32,795 bases of DNA from Bacteroidales bacterium (lineage in GTDB: Bacteria; Bacteroidota; Bacteroidia; Bacteroidales; Bacteroidaceae): positions 17,490-50,284 of the forward strand of contig JAUNKN010000011.1 of assembly GCA_030532685.1 (NCBI GenBank). Direction: 5' to 3'. Shown here piece by piece: positions 1 to 9,327 of the stretch (position 1 is its first letter; the number at the start of each line of letters is the position of its first letter). The position numbers were made by a program, and so were the translations under genes. Under the pieces are notes generated by a model. The model was given only the letters and a program-made list of their open reading frames with translations. It was not told the DNA's origin and searched no databases.

Positions 1-20
1 TTTTCTTCCCACGTAGATTT
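1..20. repeat. Single unit of a dispersed CCCACGTAG repeat
   Basis: The window opens with TTCTTCCCACGTAGATTTT. The same core (TTCCCACGTAG flanked by A/T runs) recurs as tandem units at 25551-25633 and inside the inverted repeat at 31958-32026. It appears to be an intergenic repeat family of this genome. The unit may continue beyond the window edge. Confidence 0.6.
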
Positions 21-115
21 TCGTGTCTTGCAAGAGGAAGCAAAGGCTCGCTTTGAGCGAGGCTCGTGTTGCACTGTTTTTCTGTCGCTACCTTATTTCC
101 GCATCTTTTTCGCTT

Positions 116-1573
116 ATGATTAATTTTCGTATCATTGCCCGTGCATTGGGCGGTCTTATGCTTCTCGAAGCACTCTTGCTCTTGGCCTGTCTGGGAGTGG
201 CGATTTTCTATGGCGAAGGCCACTGGCATCCTTGGTTGGTGCCTGCTGGGATTTGCTTCCTGCTGGGCATGACAGGCGTGGGCGTGGGCTACCATGCGCA
301 CAACAACTTTAACCGTCGCGACGGCTATCTCATCGTGGCCACCGTGTGGATTATCTACACCGCCGTGGGCATGCTCCCTTTCCTCTTGGGGGGGCATACC
401 GACCGCGTCGCAGTGGCTTTTTTCGAGACGATGTCGGGATTTACGACGACGGGGGCCACAGCCTTTTCCGATGTCGACGCGCTGCCACACTCCATCCTTT
501 TTTGGCGCGCACTCACGCATTGGATAGGCGGTATGGGTATCATTTTCTTTACCCTTGCTCTGCTTCCCGCCTTGGGGATAGGCGAGCAAAAGCTCTTCTC
601 GGCCGAGGCTACGGGCTTGAAGATGGGCAAGCTCCACCCTCGCATCTCGACCACCGCCCACTGGTTGTGGATGGTCTATTTTCTGCTCACTCTCGCCAGT
701 ATGCTCACCTACTATTTCGGGGGAATGGGACTATTTGATGCTGTGTGCCACTCGCTGGCCACTGTGGCCACAGGAGGATTCTCGACCCACACGGATTCTA
801 TGGCTTGGTTCAATAGCCCCTTCTTGGAGTATGCCTCGACGGTGTTCATGCTCCTTTCGTCCATCAATTTTACGCTGCTCTATCTGCTCTTTATTAAGCA
901 ACGTTTCAAGCAGGTGTGGCGCGACGAGGAGTTGCGGCTCTTTGTGGGCATCATTCTCCTTTCGGTCGTGATTATCACCTTCACGCGCTGGATAGAGCAA
1001 GGCGTCATCAGCGAGAGTTCCTTCCGCAGTTCGCTCTTTCACACCGTTTCGCTCATCAGCACCACGGGTTTTACAACCGACGACTTCATGCTGTGGCCCC
1101 ACTTGGCGTGGATTGTGCTCACGGTGATTTGTGTGATTGGCTCGTGCTCGGGAAGCACCTCGGGAGGTATCAAAATGGTGCGTGTGCTCACCTCTATCAA
1201 GATAGTGCGTTCGGAATTTAAGCACATTTTGCACCCACGGGCAGTGCTCCCTGTGCGCATCAATAAGGACTACCTGGGCAGCAGCATCACGCAGAGCATC
1301 TTTGCCTATACCTTTTTCTATATCGTGCTCATCGGTCTGGGCTCGGCGGCAATGACGATGATGCACCTGCCCATTCTCGATGCGGTGAGCCTGAGCATCT
1401 CCGCCTTTTCCAATGTGGGGCCCACCATAGGCCATTTGATAGGACCGCTCGATGGTTGGGGCATCATCCCTGACACGGCCTTGTGGATCAATTCGTTTTT
1501 GATGATTGTGGGTCGTTTGGAGATTTTCTCGCTCTTGCTTCCCTTCGTTCCCTCGTTTTGGAGGGACAATTAA
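116..1573 (+). CDS. trkH: TrkH-family potassium transporter, membrane subunit
   Basis: Ion-conducting inner-membrane subunit of a Trk/Ktr-type K+ uptake system. The protein is 485 aa when read from MINFRIIARALGG, the usual family length. The frame is open further upstream, but that extension is not TrkH-like. Four pore-loop filters typical of the superfamily are visible: FTTTGAT (about residue 109), ATGGFST (about 217), STTGFTT (about 316) and SNVGPT (about 431), each with the key glycine. Multiple hydrophobic helices surround them, and the end GRLEIFSLLLPF...SFW is the conserved TrkH tail. A cytosolic TrkA gating partner is expected for the family but is not in this window. The gene stands alone and is closed by a strong terminator directly after the stop. 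Family assignment is secure; ion preference (K+ versus Na+ coupling) cannot be read here. Confidence 0.95.
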   Translation: MINFRIIARALGGLMLLEALLLLACLGVAIFYGEGHWHPWLVPAGICFLLGMTGVGVGYHAHNNFNRRDGYLIVATVWIIYTAVGMLPFLLGGHTDRVAVAFFETMSGFTTTGATAFSDVDALPHSILFWRALTHWIGGMGIIFFTLALLPALGIGEQKLFSAEATGLKMGKLHPRISTTAHWLWMVYFLLTLASMLTYYFGGMGLFDAVCHSLATVATGGFSTHTDSMAWFNSPFLEYASTVFMLLSSINFTLLYLLFIKQRFKQVWRDEELRLFVGIILLSVVIITFTRWIEQGVISESSFRSSLFHTVSLISTTGFTTDDFMLWPHLAWIVLTVICVIGSCSGSTSGGIKMVRVLTSIKIVRSEFKHILHPRAVLPVRINKDYLGSSITQSIFAYTFFYIVLIGLGSAAMTMMHLPILDAVSLSISAFSNVGPTIGHLIGPLDGWGIIPDTALWINSFLMIVGRLEIFSLLLPFVPSFWRDN

Positions 1574-1577
1574 AGGA

Positions 1578-1616
1578 CAAAACGCCCATCGGCCTGTGTG
1601 GCCGATGGGCGTTTTG
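1578..1616 (+). terminator. Strong hairpin terminator after trkH
   Basis: A perfect 17-bp stem (CAAAACGCCCATCGGCC paired with its complement at 1600-1616) has a 5-nt loop. It starts 5 nt after the TAA stop. The ends of the stem are A- and T-rich, so it could also stop transcription arriving from the convergent minus-strand gene. Confidence 0.85.
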
Positions 1617-1676
1617 CCTTGGGAGGTTGCGAGAGCCTATAGCCCTTCGCAGCGTGCTGCACTACGCATAGAACAT

Positions 1677-1727
1677 TCGCCCTCGCAGCTGCTCTACTTT
1701 TCGAGTAGAGTGGTGCTGCGAGGGCGA
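1677..1727. terminator. Second intergenic hairpin between convergent genes
   Basis: TCGCCCTCGCAG pairs with CTGCGAGGGCGA (12 bp). After a 3x5 internal loop, CTCTACT pairs with AGTAGAG (7 bp). TTTTG follows on the plus strand. It lies between trkH and the end of the minus-strand DUF3472 gene at 1781, so it may act as terminator for either. The T-run is short. Confidence 0.55.
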
Positions 1728-1780
1728 TTTTGTTGAACAGAAGGGAGGCTTGCGCCTCCTGTGGAGAGGAAAGGGAGGGA

Positions 1781-4552
1781 TTAGCGCATCACCTTTCGTC
1801 CGTCTATGATGTAGGGTTGTCCAGCGGTAGGTTGTGCAACGCGGCGTCCTTGGAGGTCATAAATGCCAGCGGGAGCGGCGGGAGTAGCAGCCTCTTGCAC
1901 TTTTTGCAAGCCCGAGGGAGCAACAAATTTTCCCGTGACTGCTGCCTTGCGGAGCGCGGCCACCAAAGCCTTGTCGGGGCTGAGGCTAAAATTGTCGTAG
2001 AGATGCCAGAAATTGCCCTTTTCGCGTGCATGGCTGTTTTGGCTCACTTCTACGCCATTGCTGGCCTCGGGATTGAGGCACACGTCATTATAGGCTGGGC
2101 GCTTGCTTCCTTGGTCGAGTGCCGTGAGGACAAAACCTTGTTGGTCCTTGCGGATTTGCACGAGAATGGGCTGGTCGCTCATGCTGCTGGCACTAAGTTT
2201 GCCAGCTGTGGTGGGATTGAAAAATTTGCCCGTGCCCAGATTGTAGATGAGGTAGTGAGGGCGGTGGTTGTCGGCCCCAACGATGAGCCAGTTGGCACTT
2301 TCTTGAGAAAGTTCGACAGCGGGCTGATAGGCAGCCTGCACCAGCTTACCGTCCTTTGGAGCAGCACCGCGCAGAGTGGGGTAGGCCACTCCTTCGGCAT
2401 TGACCAGTGTGCCGTAGCCGTAGACATTGGAGAGGAGGTAGGCTCGCTCGGCATTGAGGTCGCTCATTTGTGTCACAGGGCCGTATTTCACGAGTTTGGC
2501 TGCATGGGAGAGGTGCGTGAGGGCGGTAGAGAGTTGCTCGGGAGTGGCTGTGGCGAGCTGCTGGTACACGGCACCGAGATATTTTTCTACATCGGCCTTC
2601 GTATAGCGATTAAACTGGCCTGCATTTTCATAGTGTTCTTTCAACAGCTGGCGCAAAGCCTCGGGATCTTTGGTCGAGAAGTTGATTTCGGAAATGGCCA
2701 TAAAATGCTCGCCGTGGCCATAGCCAGCGGTGAAGTAAAGGCGGAGTTGACTGCCGGAGGGGAGAGTGAGCGGAGCGGTGAGCCGTATGCTTTGCTCGGT
2801 GTCGTCGGGCAGCGTGTAGGTGCCCACCGTGCTCCAGTGTCCAGCGTTTTGCACCTGCACCTGCACGGTCTTGGCCAAATATTGCTTGCTCGTGTGTTTG
2901 CTGGAAGTGGTCAGGTCGATTTGGTCGATGACCACATCGCCATCGTGCACGAAGCTGATGTAGTGAGGATAGTTCTTTTGATTGTAAGAAGCGCCTACCC
3001 ATTGTGTGTGCCAGTAGGTTTTCTTGTCGCCATCGAGTACGTATTTGGCCCAACCATTGTTGGCCCCTTCGCCCGATTGTTCCTGGCTGCTGTAAGCCTT
3101 GACCTTCCATTGAGATTGCGGAGAGCGCACGAGCACATCGGCAATGGCTGTTTGCATGCGTTGTATATCCTGTGTTTGGAGAGCGGGCAAGACATTTTCT
3201 GCAATGAGGCCCTCCAATTCGGCATCGGAGGGCAAGAAGTCGCCTGCCTCTACATAGGGAATGGTGAACCGACGGCCATCGCCTTGAGGCATGTCGGGCT
3301 CGATGTAGCCGCCACTTTGCATGTAAACTGCGGGCTCGCCTTCAAAATCCTTCTTCCAAGTTTGATGGCGGTCGTTGCGCGCACCTTTGGCATCTCCGCC
3401 ATCGGTGTGCCCGAAGCTGAATATGTTGCGGTTGTACCAAGTGGCGCCCTGCATGGAACGGGTAAAGATGCGGCGATAGTAGGCCTTGTGCTTCATGTGT
3501 CCCTGGCTGGTGTTGCCACGCGTATATTCCTCCAGAAAGGCATTGAAGCCAGAACCGAAGTAGCGTTTTTGTCCCGCCATGCGCTGTGAGGAGATAAAAT
3601 GCCACTTGTTGTCAAGACCGCGCACATTATACCACGCGGAGATAATCAAGTTGTCGTAGTTGGAACCATCTTTCAGTTGGATTTGTTCTGGGCGCACGTT
3701 GAGCAAGAAGCGCACCCATTTGCCAGGACGCCAGTAGTCGCCGTTCATGATCACGTGTACGCCCGTACCTTCGCCACGAAAACGTTCGGACACGGTGTGC
3801 TGTTTGGTACTGTCGATGGCCAGCACACCACTGCGCTTGTAGTTGGCCAAGGCAGGGTCAGAGTCGGTGTCGCCATTGTCCCACGTAGAGAAGATAATGG
3901 TGTGGTTGCGTGTCGTCTTGTCGCCCATCCAACCATTGTTTTGGATACCAATATAGCCTCCTGCAAAGCCAAAGGCTTCGACATAAGTGCCCAAATAGTC
4001 GGCCTCCTCAGGAATGAGCACTTCGTCGTAGATCCAATCGAAAGCATCGCCCGCAGGAAGTTTGGGGTGGGTCGAACTGAAAGTGTTCAGGTGCAAGGAA
4101 GGAACGCTTCGCCAATCGGCCAGATAGACCGCATCCTTTCCTTTTACATCGGTAGAGGAGATGGAAAAGTCGTGTAGCTGCTCGTTCGTGCGCCCGTCTG
4201 TCAGGACAAAACGATACCATGCCGCTTCCGAAGCTCGGAAAGAGAAATCTTTTGCATCGTTCTTTGTCGAAACATCTTGGTTGGTATTCATGTTCCGAAT
4301 GTCGATTTTCCCATGGTTTTGCGACTTTACCGAGTAGTTGCCCTTGGGAAAGCGAATGTACCAAGCAGGCATAAAACCTCTTCGAGGATATTGCTCCGAG
4401 TAGCCCAACTGTTCGGTACTTTTTCCTTCTTTGTCGATGATGTAACCACCCGCAGTGCCTTGATTGGCCACTTTGATGGTCCACGACGTCTGTGCGAAGA
4501 GCCATGGCGAAACCAATAGCCCCGCGAGAAAACAGAAAAGTTTTTTTCTCAT
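1781..4552 (-). CDS. Secreted DUF3472 protein with F5/8-type C (discoidin-like) domain
   Basis: Large exported protein of 923 aa, probably acting on or binding extracellular glycans; the substrate is unknown. It has an N-terminal signal peptide ([21 protein letters not shown]). A beta-rich N-terminal region of about residues 22-165 is followed by a DUF3472-like domain at about 169-400, with [23 protein letters not shown] and many conserved aromatics. About 480-627 (WKVKAYSSQ to AISEINFS) reads as an F5/8 type C carbohydrate-binding fold. The last 28 residues ([10 protein letters not shown]...YIIDGRKVM) form the short C-terminal motif common on secreted Prevotella-type proteins. It resembles, but is not clearly, a type IX secretion signal. 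The gene is monocistronic, with a promoter-like site about 230 nt upstream and a structured leader. The domain assignments are from memory of the families, not a search. Confidence 0.8.
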   Translation of the reverse strand: MRKKLFCFLAGLLVSPWLFAQTSWTIKVANQGTAGGYIIDKEGKSTEQLGYSEQYPRRGFMPAWYIRFPKGNYSVKSQNHGKIDIRNMNTNQDVSTKNDAKDFSFRASEAAWYRFVLTDGRTNEQLHDFSISSTDVKGKDAVYLADWRSVPSLHLNTFSSTHPKLPAGDAFDWIYDEVLIPEEADYLGTYVEAFGFAGGYIGIQNNGWMGDKTTRNHTIIFSTWDNGDTDSDPALANYKRSGVLAIDSTKQHTVSERFRGEGTGVHVIMNGDYWRPGKWVRFLLNVRPEQIQLKDGSNYDNLIISAWYNVRGLDNKWHFISSQRMAGQKRYFGSGFNAFLEEYTRGNTSQGHMKHKAYYRRIFTRSMQGATWYNRNIFSFGHTDGGDAKGARNDRHQTWKKDFEGEPAVYMQSGGYIEPDMPQGDGRRFTIPYVEAGDFLPSDAELEGLIAENVLPALQTQDIQRMQTAIADVLVRSPQSQWKVKAYSSQEQSGEGANNGWAKYVLDGDKKTYWHTQWVGASYNQKNYPHYISFVHDGDVVIDQIDLTTSSKHTSKQYLAKTVQVQVQNAGHWSTVGTYTLPDDTEQSIRLTAPLTLPSGSQLRLYFTAGYGHGEHFMAISEINFSTKDPEALRQLLKEHYENAGQFNRYTKADVEKYLGAVYQQLATATPEQLSTALTHLSHAAKLVKYGPVTQMSDLNAERAYLLSNVYGYGTLVNAEGVAYPTLRGAAPKDGKLVQAAYQPAVELSQESANWLIVGADNHRPHYLIYNLGTGKFFNPTTAGKLSASSMSDQPILVQIRKDQQGFVLTALDQGSKRPAYNDVCLNPEASNGVEVSQNSHAREKGNFWHLYDNFSLSPDKALVAALRKAAVTGKFVAPSGLQKVQEAATPAAPAGIYDLQGRRVAQPTAGQPYIIDGRKVMR

Positions 4553-4567
4553 AGTAACGATGTGTAT

Positions 4568-4750
4568 TTAAGACAAAACGCTGCAAAACCTACGGCGTTT
4601 TGCTTGTGAAAAAGAGTGTTCCTGCAGAAAGCTCTCTCCTCGCCTTAGCAGCGAGAGAAGCTGTTGTACTTTACGGAGCCAATAGAGCGAAGCATCCTCC
4701 TTATTCTTATTGCGCTCTACGGCTTCGCTGATTTCAACAAAGGGAATCAT
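4568..4750 (-). CDS. Possible 60-aa leader ORF upstream of the DUF3472 gene
   Basis: An open frame (MIPFVEISEAVERNKNKED...) starts about 20 nt downstream of the expected transcription start of the promoter-like site at 4779-4786 and ends 15 nt before the DUF3472 start. It would therefore lie in the same mRNA. The product would be a basic, partly helical peptide with no family I recognise. It could be chance coding in a 5' leader. Confidence 0.25.
   Translation of the reverse strand: MIPFVEISEAVERNKNKEDASLYWLRKVQQLLSLLRRGESFLQEHSFSQAKRRRFCSVLS
4574..4602 (-). promoter_or_regulatory. Alternative hairpins in the DUF3472 leader
   Basis: CAAAACGC (4574-4581) pairs with GCGTTTTG (4595-4602). An alternative stem, GCAAAAC (4583-4589) with GTTTTGC (4597-4603), uses the same 3' half. 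The two folds exclude each other, an arrangement seen in attenuators. No T-run follows on the minus strand, so the function is uncertain. Confidence 0.3.
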
Positions 4751-4778
4751 TGTGTGAAAGGTGCCATAAGGAGACTCG

Positions 4779-4786
4779 CAAAGTTA
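4779..4786 (-). promoter_or_regulatory. Bacteroidetes -7 element for the DUF3472 gene
   Basis: The minus strand reads TAACTTTG, an exact TAnnTTTG match, inside an A/T-rich stretch. No good -33 TTTG is seen at the expected distance. It implies a leader of about 220 nt. Confidence 0.45.
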
Positions 4787-5163
4787 CGTATTTTTCAAAA
4801 TAAAGAATAGTCTTTTTTTCTTTTTCTTCAAGCACATGGGGAATGTGGGGGAGGGAGGAGAGAGAACATTGTCTCATTCGATACTCTTTGTTCCTACGGG
4901 TTTTCTTCTATGTTTTTCGACACTATTTTCATAGAAGGACATACCTTGTTGATGTACGGTTGAGAGAAAGAAATACAGATAGTAGTGAGGAAATTCGAGT
5001 TTTTATGATTAATCCTCGTAAGGAGAGTTTACTTTATGGATTTGTGATATTAAATTCTAATTATTTTGTACATTTGCTCGTGCAATAGTCTGCTGTCTGC
5101 AAGAATATTTTATGGAGCAAGAAACTTTGCTTTGGGGGAGGACCTTCTGTTTTGTAAAAAGAG
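4787..5163. other. A/T-rich intergenic region upstream of csx27-like gene
   Basis: The region separates the divergent DUF3472 gene and the CRISPR operon. It is clearly richer in A and T than the housekeeping flanks. An 81-codon open frame at 4843-5088 has no start context or family resemblance and I do not call it. The only recognisable signal is the -7-like element at 5069-5076. Confidence 0.5.
5069..5076 (+). promoter_or_regulatory. Candidate promoter of the csx27-cas13b operon
   Basis: TACATTTG is an exact TAnnTTTG match. The nearest TTTG upstream (5041-5044) is 24 nt away, longer than the usual 19-21, so the -33 part is weak. It predicts transcription from about 5083, some 80 nt before the first gene of the type VI-B operon. 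Confidence 0.45.
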
Positions 5164-5736
5164 ATGACTCTTGCTCCTCATTTCTCACCTTTATCTTTTG
5201 TCTTTATGTCTGCTTTATCGAAAGAACATCTCGAGATAGCCAAACGTATTGAAGAGTTGAACAATTATGTTTCTTCTTCGCTCACTTTAGTAGAAGCCAA
5301 GCATGCTTCTTTTGTTGCTTTGCTGTTGGTTTTCTTAAGTGGGGTGTTAGAATTGGAATTCTCGAAAATGAAGAGCCTTTCGACTCTGTTTTTCTTACTT
5401 AGTGTTATTGAATTATTGATTTGTATGGGGATAAGTCTTTGGGCGCTTTATCCTCGGGCTTCAGGGAAAAGAAAATATAAAACGACTTCCTGCGAAAGAT
5501 TACTGTTTCGTTGCGAAACCCTCGAAGAGCTTTCTAAGGAGCAGCTGCAAGAGCTCTTGAAAAAAGATTGTTCAACCTATCGATTTAGTGAGTACGAACA
5601 AGCAAAAATAGAGAGCCTGCTCAATGCTTCTAAAGCGGCTGCACGTAAGTATCGCTTGTTTCGCTGCTCACTCCAATGTTTCGCCGTGTTTATTGTTTGC
5701 TTTTTACTCCTGATTCTCTCTTACATCCTTTTATGA
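5164..5736 (+). CDS. csx27: Csx27-like membrane accessory protein of type VI-B CRISPR
   Basis: Small integral membrane protein of 190 aa (176 aa if the ATG at 5206 is used). It sits directly upstream of cas13b, the position of Csx27 in type VI-B1 loci. Csx27 was reported to dampen Cas13b interference in tested systems. Visible are an amphipathic N-terminal helix (about 18-40), TM1 at about 48-66 preceded by EAKHASF, TM2 at about 72-96 ending in LYPR, a charged cytosolic segment of about 97-160, and a C-terminal TM at about 168-190 after KAAARKYRLFR. No RxxxxH motif is seen, which argues against Csx28. The arrangement (N-terminal helix, EAKxA motif, 2TM hairpin, LxPR, soluble segment, KY...R then TM) resembles the PycTM/DUF5706 effector fold. 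Its stop overlaps the cas13b start in ATGA. Naming rests on context and topology rather than clear sequence identity. Confidence 0.7.
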   Translation: MTLAPHFSPLSFVFMSALSKEHLEIAKRIEELNNYVSSSLTLVEAKHASFVALLLVFLSGVLELEFSKMKSLSTLFFLLSVIELLICMGISLWALYPRASGKRKYKTTSCERLLFRCETLEELSKEQLQELLKKDCSTYRFSEYEQAKIESLLNASKAAARKYRLFRCSLQCFAVFIVCFLLLILSYILL

Positions 5737-8700
5737 CTCCATCTTCCTCTTCTGTCCCTTATTCCGTTGAATGGCATCTTCGGCAATTTGTCATGCAAAA
5801 GCCCAATGTGGCGCCTGTTGTCGATAAAAGTCTTAGAAATATAGAATGCCAACGCAACTATTCCTCAGACAAAAAGTCTGGGGAAATAAAAGAGTTCTTA
5901 CTTGAGCGTGGGCGACACCGCCTCTACTATTTTGCGGTAGGGCACAAATGGAAGTCTTTGTCTCCTGTGGCATTCCAGCGTTGTTATGACGAGGAGCAAG
6001 ACAGATACCACGTCAACGATTATCTCGCTCTTCAAAAAGAGTACTTCCCTCAAGTAGAGGCGTTTAAGAAACTTGTGGAGAACCTGCGCAATCTCAATAG
6101 CCACTACATGCACAGTTTTCAGTTTCTCAAAATGGAAGAGGAGCATGACGTGATGAGGCGCTTTCTGCTTGAGGGGTTCCGTATGGCCGTTACTATGGTC
6201 TATTTTGATCAAAAGGACATATGGAAAGAGCTTCGCGCAAAGGTAGATGAAGAGAACAGAGCGATGAACTTTACATCTGAACAATACGAAGAGCGTTTGC
6301 AGGGGGAGTATCGTCGATGGATTTTGAATCCTCTGCATCAAGGCCTACTCCATTCTTTCTTGTTCGAGAAGTTCTTTCCAATACTCAGAACCAATACTCA
6401 GAACAAGCAGGAGGAAAATAAACAGTACGAAAAGTGGCGCAACAAGATGGGCAAGCTCTCTTTCGAGAACTTGCTTGAACGCGTGCTCTTTTTTGAGGTA
6501 CCCTCCGATTTCGATTGGACAATCGGCCAAGGGCATCGCTTGTTCTGCGTAGAAAAAGGGACGTACCTTTCTTTTGTAGGTGCGCTTTTTCTGTTGTCCA
6601 TGTTCCTTTACAAGGACGAAGCCAACCTCTTGATTTCCAGAATCAAGGGCTACAAGCGAAACGAAGGAAAGGAGATGATGGCCAAACGCGATATTATGAC
6701 CTTCTTTTCCAAAAAGGTATCGGCACAGGATTTTGATTGCGAGGAGAAAGATCTCATCTATTTTCGAGACATTCTGCTCTACTTAAGTAAATATCCCTTG
6801 GAGTGGAACGAGGTATTGGAAACTACAGAAGAGCAAACCTCGGCCATCTCCGCGCTAAAAACTTCCATTGCCAAACTGGAGGAAGCCCGCATTTTAGAAG
6901 CCTTCCCCAAGTTTTATCCCTCTGGAACCATCTCCTCTTTCATCGTAGGCAAAAACTCTCGTCCCACTCCCACCCCTCCGGCGCTTCCTTATTGCACTTT
7001 CCTAAAGCAACGAGAGCACGAAAAGGAGCAGCAGCAGCAACAAATAGAGGCGGCCAATCGTGTGCTCGACACCCTCGAGCGTCGCTTGGACGACCAAACT
7101 TTCTTTTCTTCTTACGGGCGCAATGAGGATCGTTTCATAGAGTTCGCCCTTCGCTTCCTTTGGCAAGAAGGCTACTTTGGGCAGGATGCCCTTATCAAGT
7201 GCTATCGTTTCTACACGACCGAGGAGCAAACAGAATTTTTGGAGGAAGCTCGACAAACAATGCCCAAGAAGGAGTTTGACAAACTGAAGTTTCATCGAGG
7301 CCGCCTCACTCATTTCGTGAGCTTTACCGAGCATAAGGCTCTGTATCCAGAGTGGGACACACCTTTTGTCGTCGAGAATAAAGCGGTGCAGATTAAAGTC
7401 TGTTTGGAACAACAACAAGTTTTGTTCTCCTTCCAGCGTCCACTGTTGATGGTGCTCTTGCAGCACGCCTTGCAGAGCGCGACAGTGCTCAATAGTGGAT
7501 GTGGTCTTCTCTCGGGCTACTACAAGCACTACCAGGAACAATTTACTAAAGTTCGTAAGACCTTCGAAGAGAGCCTGCAGGAGAGTATAGGTTCAGAATC
7601 TCCAATGAGTACAACTCCAGCGTTCCGAAAAGAGGCCAAGCGATTACTGCCCCGTCGTGCCCTTCGCCAGCTGGATGCTCCCGCTCTTCTTACCAACGAG
7701 AAGCAGACTTTGGAGCAGTGGCTCGTCGATGCTGAGCGCGAAGCAGAACGCTACCAAACGCGCTTGGAGCACGTGCGCGAGCTTGCCCGCAAGAACCATC
7801 GCCCTGAACTCCTAACTCACTTTCTTAAAAAGAACAAGGGCAAACAATTCAAACTCCGTTTCATCAAGAAGGTTTGGAACCTCCTGTTTTTCAAGCCCGT
7901 CTATCAACAACAACTCTTGGCCAATGAGCGAGGAGTCCCCGAACATCACAAAGCCTTTCACCTTACGCGCGACGAGTATAAGGATTTTTGTCGCTACCTA
8001 TTTGCACTCGATAGTGTGCCTCACTATAAGGTGCTCTTGCGTGAACTCCTCGAGAGAAAAGGTTTCTTGAGCGATGAGCAATTCCGAGAGATTTTTGAAT
8101 CGGAGCATTCGCTCAGCGGTTTTTACGACCGCACCAAAGAAGTTTTCTCCACTTGGCTCTCCACCTTTAGCCCTGCTCCTCGCTCTGACCGCTATGTGCT
8201 CTCGGCCTATAAAAACTTACCTAATATCGCCGAGCTGTCTCCTCGCCTTTTTGAGCAGCCTCCTCACATCCTTTACATCAATTTAAAGCACTTTTTGGAC
8301 TACGAAAAAAGCAAGCACGCAGCAAAGAGCGGTGTGACGAAGCAATATGCCTACGCCCTGCCGCAGAACCAAGAATACCTCGTATCGACCTACTATTTGG
8401 AGGGAGTACAGGAGGAAAAAGTGCTGCGTAAGCTCCACTTCAAGCTCCGCAACACTCGTGTAGAGGATTGCCTGCTCTACGAGTTGGCCATGCGCTATTT
8501 GCACAAGGGGAAAGACCTCCAAGAGAGTGCTCGAGCTGCTGTTGGAGAACTCCTTCAAAGAGAACTCGAACTTTCCATCCCACTTAGCGATGGTTCCACC
8601 TATCATCTCACCTTTCCTTTCAAGCATTTGGAAAAGGTCGAATCTATGCTGCAGTATGATCACGAAAAAAAGATGTTGCAAGAAGCACCAAACTACCTGC

Positions 8701-9293
8701 AATTGCAGTTCAACTCCTCCGCCAAGAATCGCCCAGCACCACAAGACATTAAGGCGATGCACCAGCGCTATCAACAGGAGCAGAAGCTCTCGCTCAACGA
8801 CTTTGAAAAACTAAAATCGAAACTCATAGCCCAAGCGGGAACTTTCCTACCCATTATCTTGGACTTGGAGCGGTATTTTTTGCTCAAGGAGGGTATCTCC
8901 CTGCCCAGCAATAAGCACTACATCCCTTACAAAGAAATGAAAGTCTTGCACCATTTCGTAGAGCGTGAAATACGCAATCGTGTTTGTCACTTCCGTTTTC
9001 CTGAGAAATCCTACCCCAAACTTATCGCTGAGGTGGAGCAGAAGTTTTTGCAGCAAGAAAAAGAGGAGTGGAAATCTTGCCTTTCTGCTTCTCTCCCCGA
9101 AGACTTCTCAGGCTTTCCTCCTCCTTTGCGCGACCTACTCTTCGATTTCTTAAAGGCCATACATGATAAGTTCTTTGACCATAAAATAAAGGATAGTCAA
9201 GAGAAGAAATGCCAAGCACAAAAACGATATATTCGAGAGGTCTTGTCAGCTGTGCTTGCTTATAGTTCTGCCAAAACTCCTTCTGAACACTAA
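5733..9293 (+). CDS. cas13b: Cas13b, type VI-B RNA-guided RNase
   Basis: Single-protein effector of type VI-B CRISPR. It processes its crRNA, binds target RNA, and cleaves target and bystander RNA with two HEPN domains. Read from the ATG at 5733 it is 1186 aa, within the family range. The frame is open 19 codons further upstream, but the ATGA overlap with the upstream stop marks 5733 as the coupled start. The N-terminal HEPN motif is R119-N-L-N-S-H124 and the C-terminal one R1081-N-R-V-C-H1086, near the two ends as in Cas13b. Other family-like stretches are the FLLSMFL...IKGYK helix, EDRFIEFALRFLWQEG, the basic KGKQFKLRFIKKVWNLLFF segment and HHKAFHLTRDEYKDFCRYLFALDSVP. Both catalytic arginines and histidines are intact, so the enzyme should be active. 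The CRISPR array follows by 34 nt in the same orientation. Confidence 0.96.
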   Translation: MTPSSSSVPYSVEWHLRQFVMQKPNVAPVVDKSLRNIECQRNYSSDKKSGEIKEFLLERGRHRLYYFAVGHKWKSLSPVAFQRCYDEEQDRYHVNDYLALQKEYFPQVEAFKKLVENLRNLNSHYMHSFQFLKMEEEHDVMRRFLLEGFRMAVTMVYFDQKDIWKELRAKVDEENRAMNFTSEQYEERLQGEYRRWILNPLHQGLLHSFLFEKFFPILRTNTQNKQEENKQYEKWRNKMGKLSFENLLERVLFFEVPSDFDWTIGQGHRLFCVEKGTYLSFVGALFLLSMFLYKDEANLLISRIKGYKRNEGKEMMAKRDIMTFFSKKVSAQDFDCEEKDLIYFRDILLYLSKYPLEWNEVLETTEEQTSAISALKTSIAKLEEARILEAFPKFYPSGTISSFIVGKNSRPTPTPPALPYCTFLKQREHEKEQQQQQIEAANRVLDTLERRLDDQTFFSSYGRNEDRFIEFALRFLWQEGYFGQDALIKCYRFYTTEEQTEFLEEARQTMPKKEFDKLKFHRGRLTHFVSFTEHKALYPEWDTPFVVENKAVQIKVCLEQQQVLFSFQRPLLMVLLQHALQSATVLNSGCGLLSGYYKHYQEQFTKVRKTFEESLQESIGSESPMSTTPAFRKEAKRLLPRRALRQLDAPALLTNEKQTLEQWLVDAEREAERYQTRLEHVRELARKNHRPELLTHFLKKNKGKQFKLRFIKKVWNLLFFKPVYQQQLLANERGVPEHHKAFHLTRDEYKDFCRYLFALDSVPHYKVLLRELLERKGFLSDEQFREIFESEHSLSGFYDRTKEVFSTWLSTFSPAPRSDRYVLSAYKNLPNIAELSPRLFEQPPHILYINLKHFLDYEKSKHAAKSGVTKQYAYALPQNQEYLVSTYYLEGVQEEKVLRKLHFKLRNTRVEDCLLYELAMRYLHKGKDLQESARAAVGELLQRELELSIPLSDGSTYHLTFPFKHLEKVESMLQYDHEKKMLQEAPNYLQLQFNSSAKNRPAPQDIKAMHQRYQQEQKLSLNDFEKLKSKLIAQAGTFLPIILDLERYFLLKEGISLPSNKHYIPYKEMKVLHHFVEREIRNRVCHFRFPEKSYPKLIAEVEQKFLQQEKEEWKSCLSASLPEDFSGFPPPLRDLLFDFLKAIHDKFFDHKIKDSQEKKCQAQKRYIREVLSAVLAYSSAKTPSEH

Positions 9294-9327
9294 TTTGAAG
9301 TGACAACGGGTTATAAAAAACACACAG

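Noticed and set aside
1730-3589. 619-codon plus-strand open frame
   Set aside because: It is the antisense shadow of the DUF3472 gene, which has a signal peptide, domains and a natural end on the minus strand.
4843-5088. 81-codon plus-strand frame before the CRISPR operon
   Set aside because: It has no start context or recognisable composition and ends at the promoter-like site. It is probably chance in A/T-rich DNA.
5164-5736. Naming the small CRISPR membrane protein Csx28
   Set aside because: Csx28 has a divergent HEPN RxxxxH motif. None is visible here, and the multi-TM topology fits Csx27 better.
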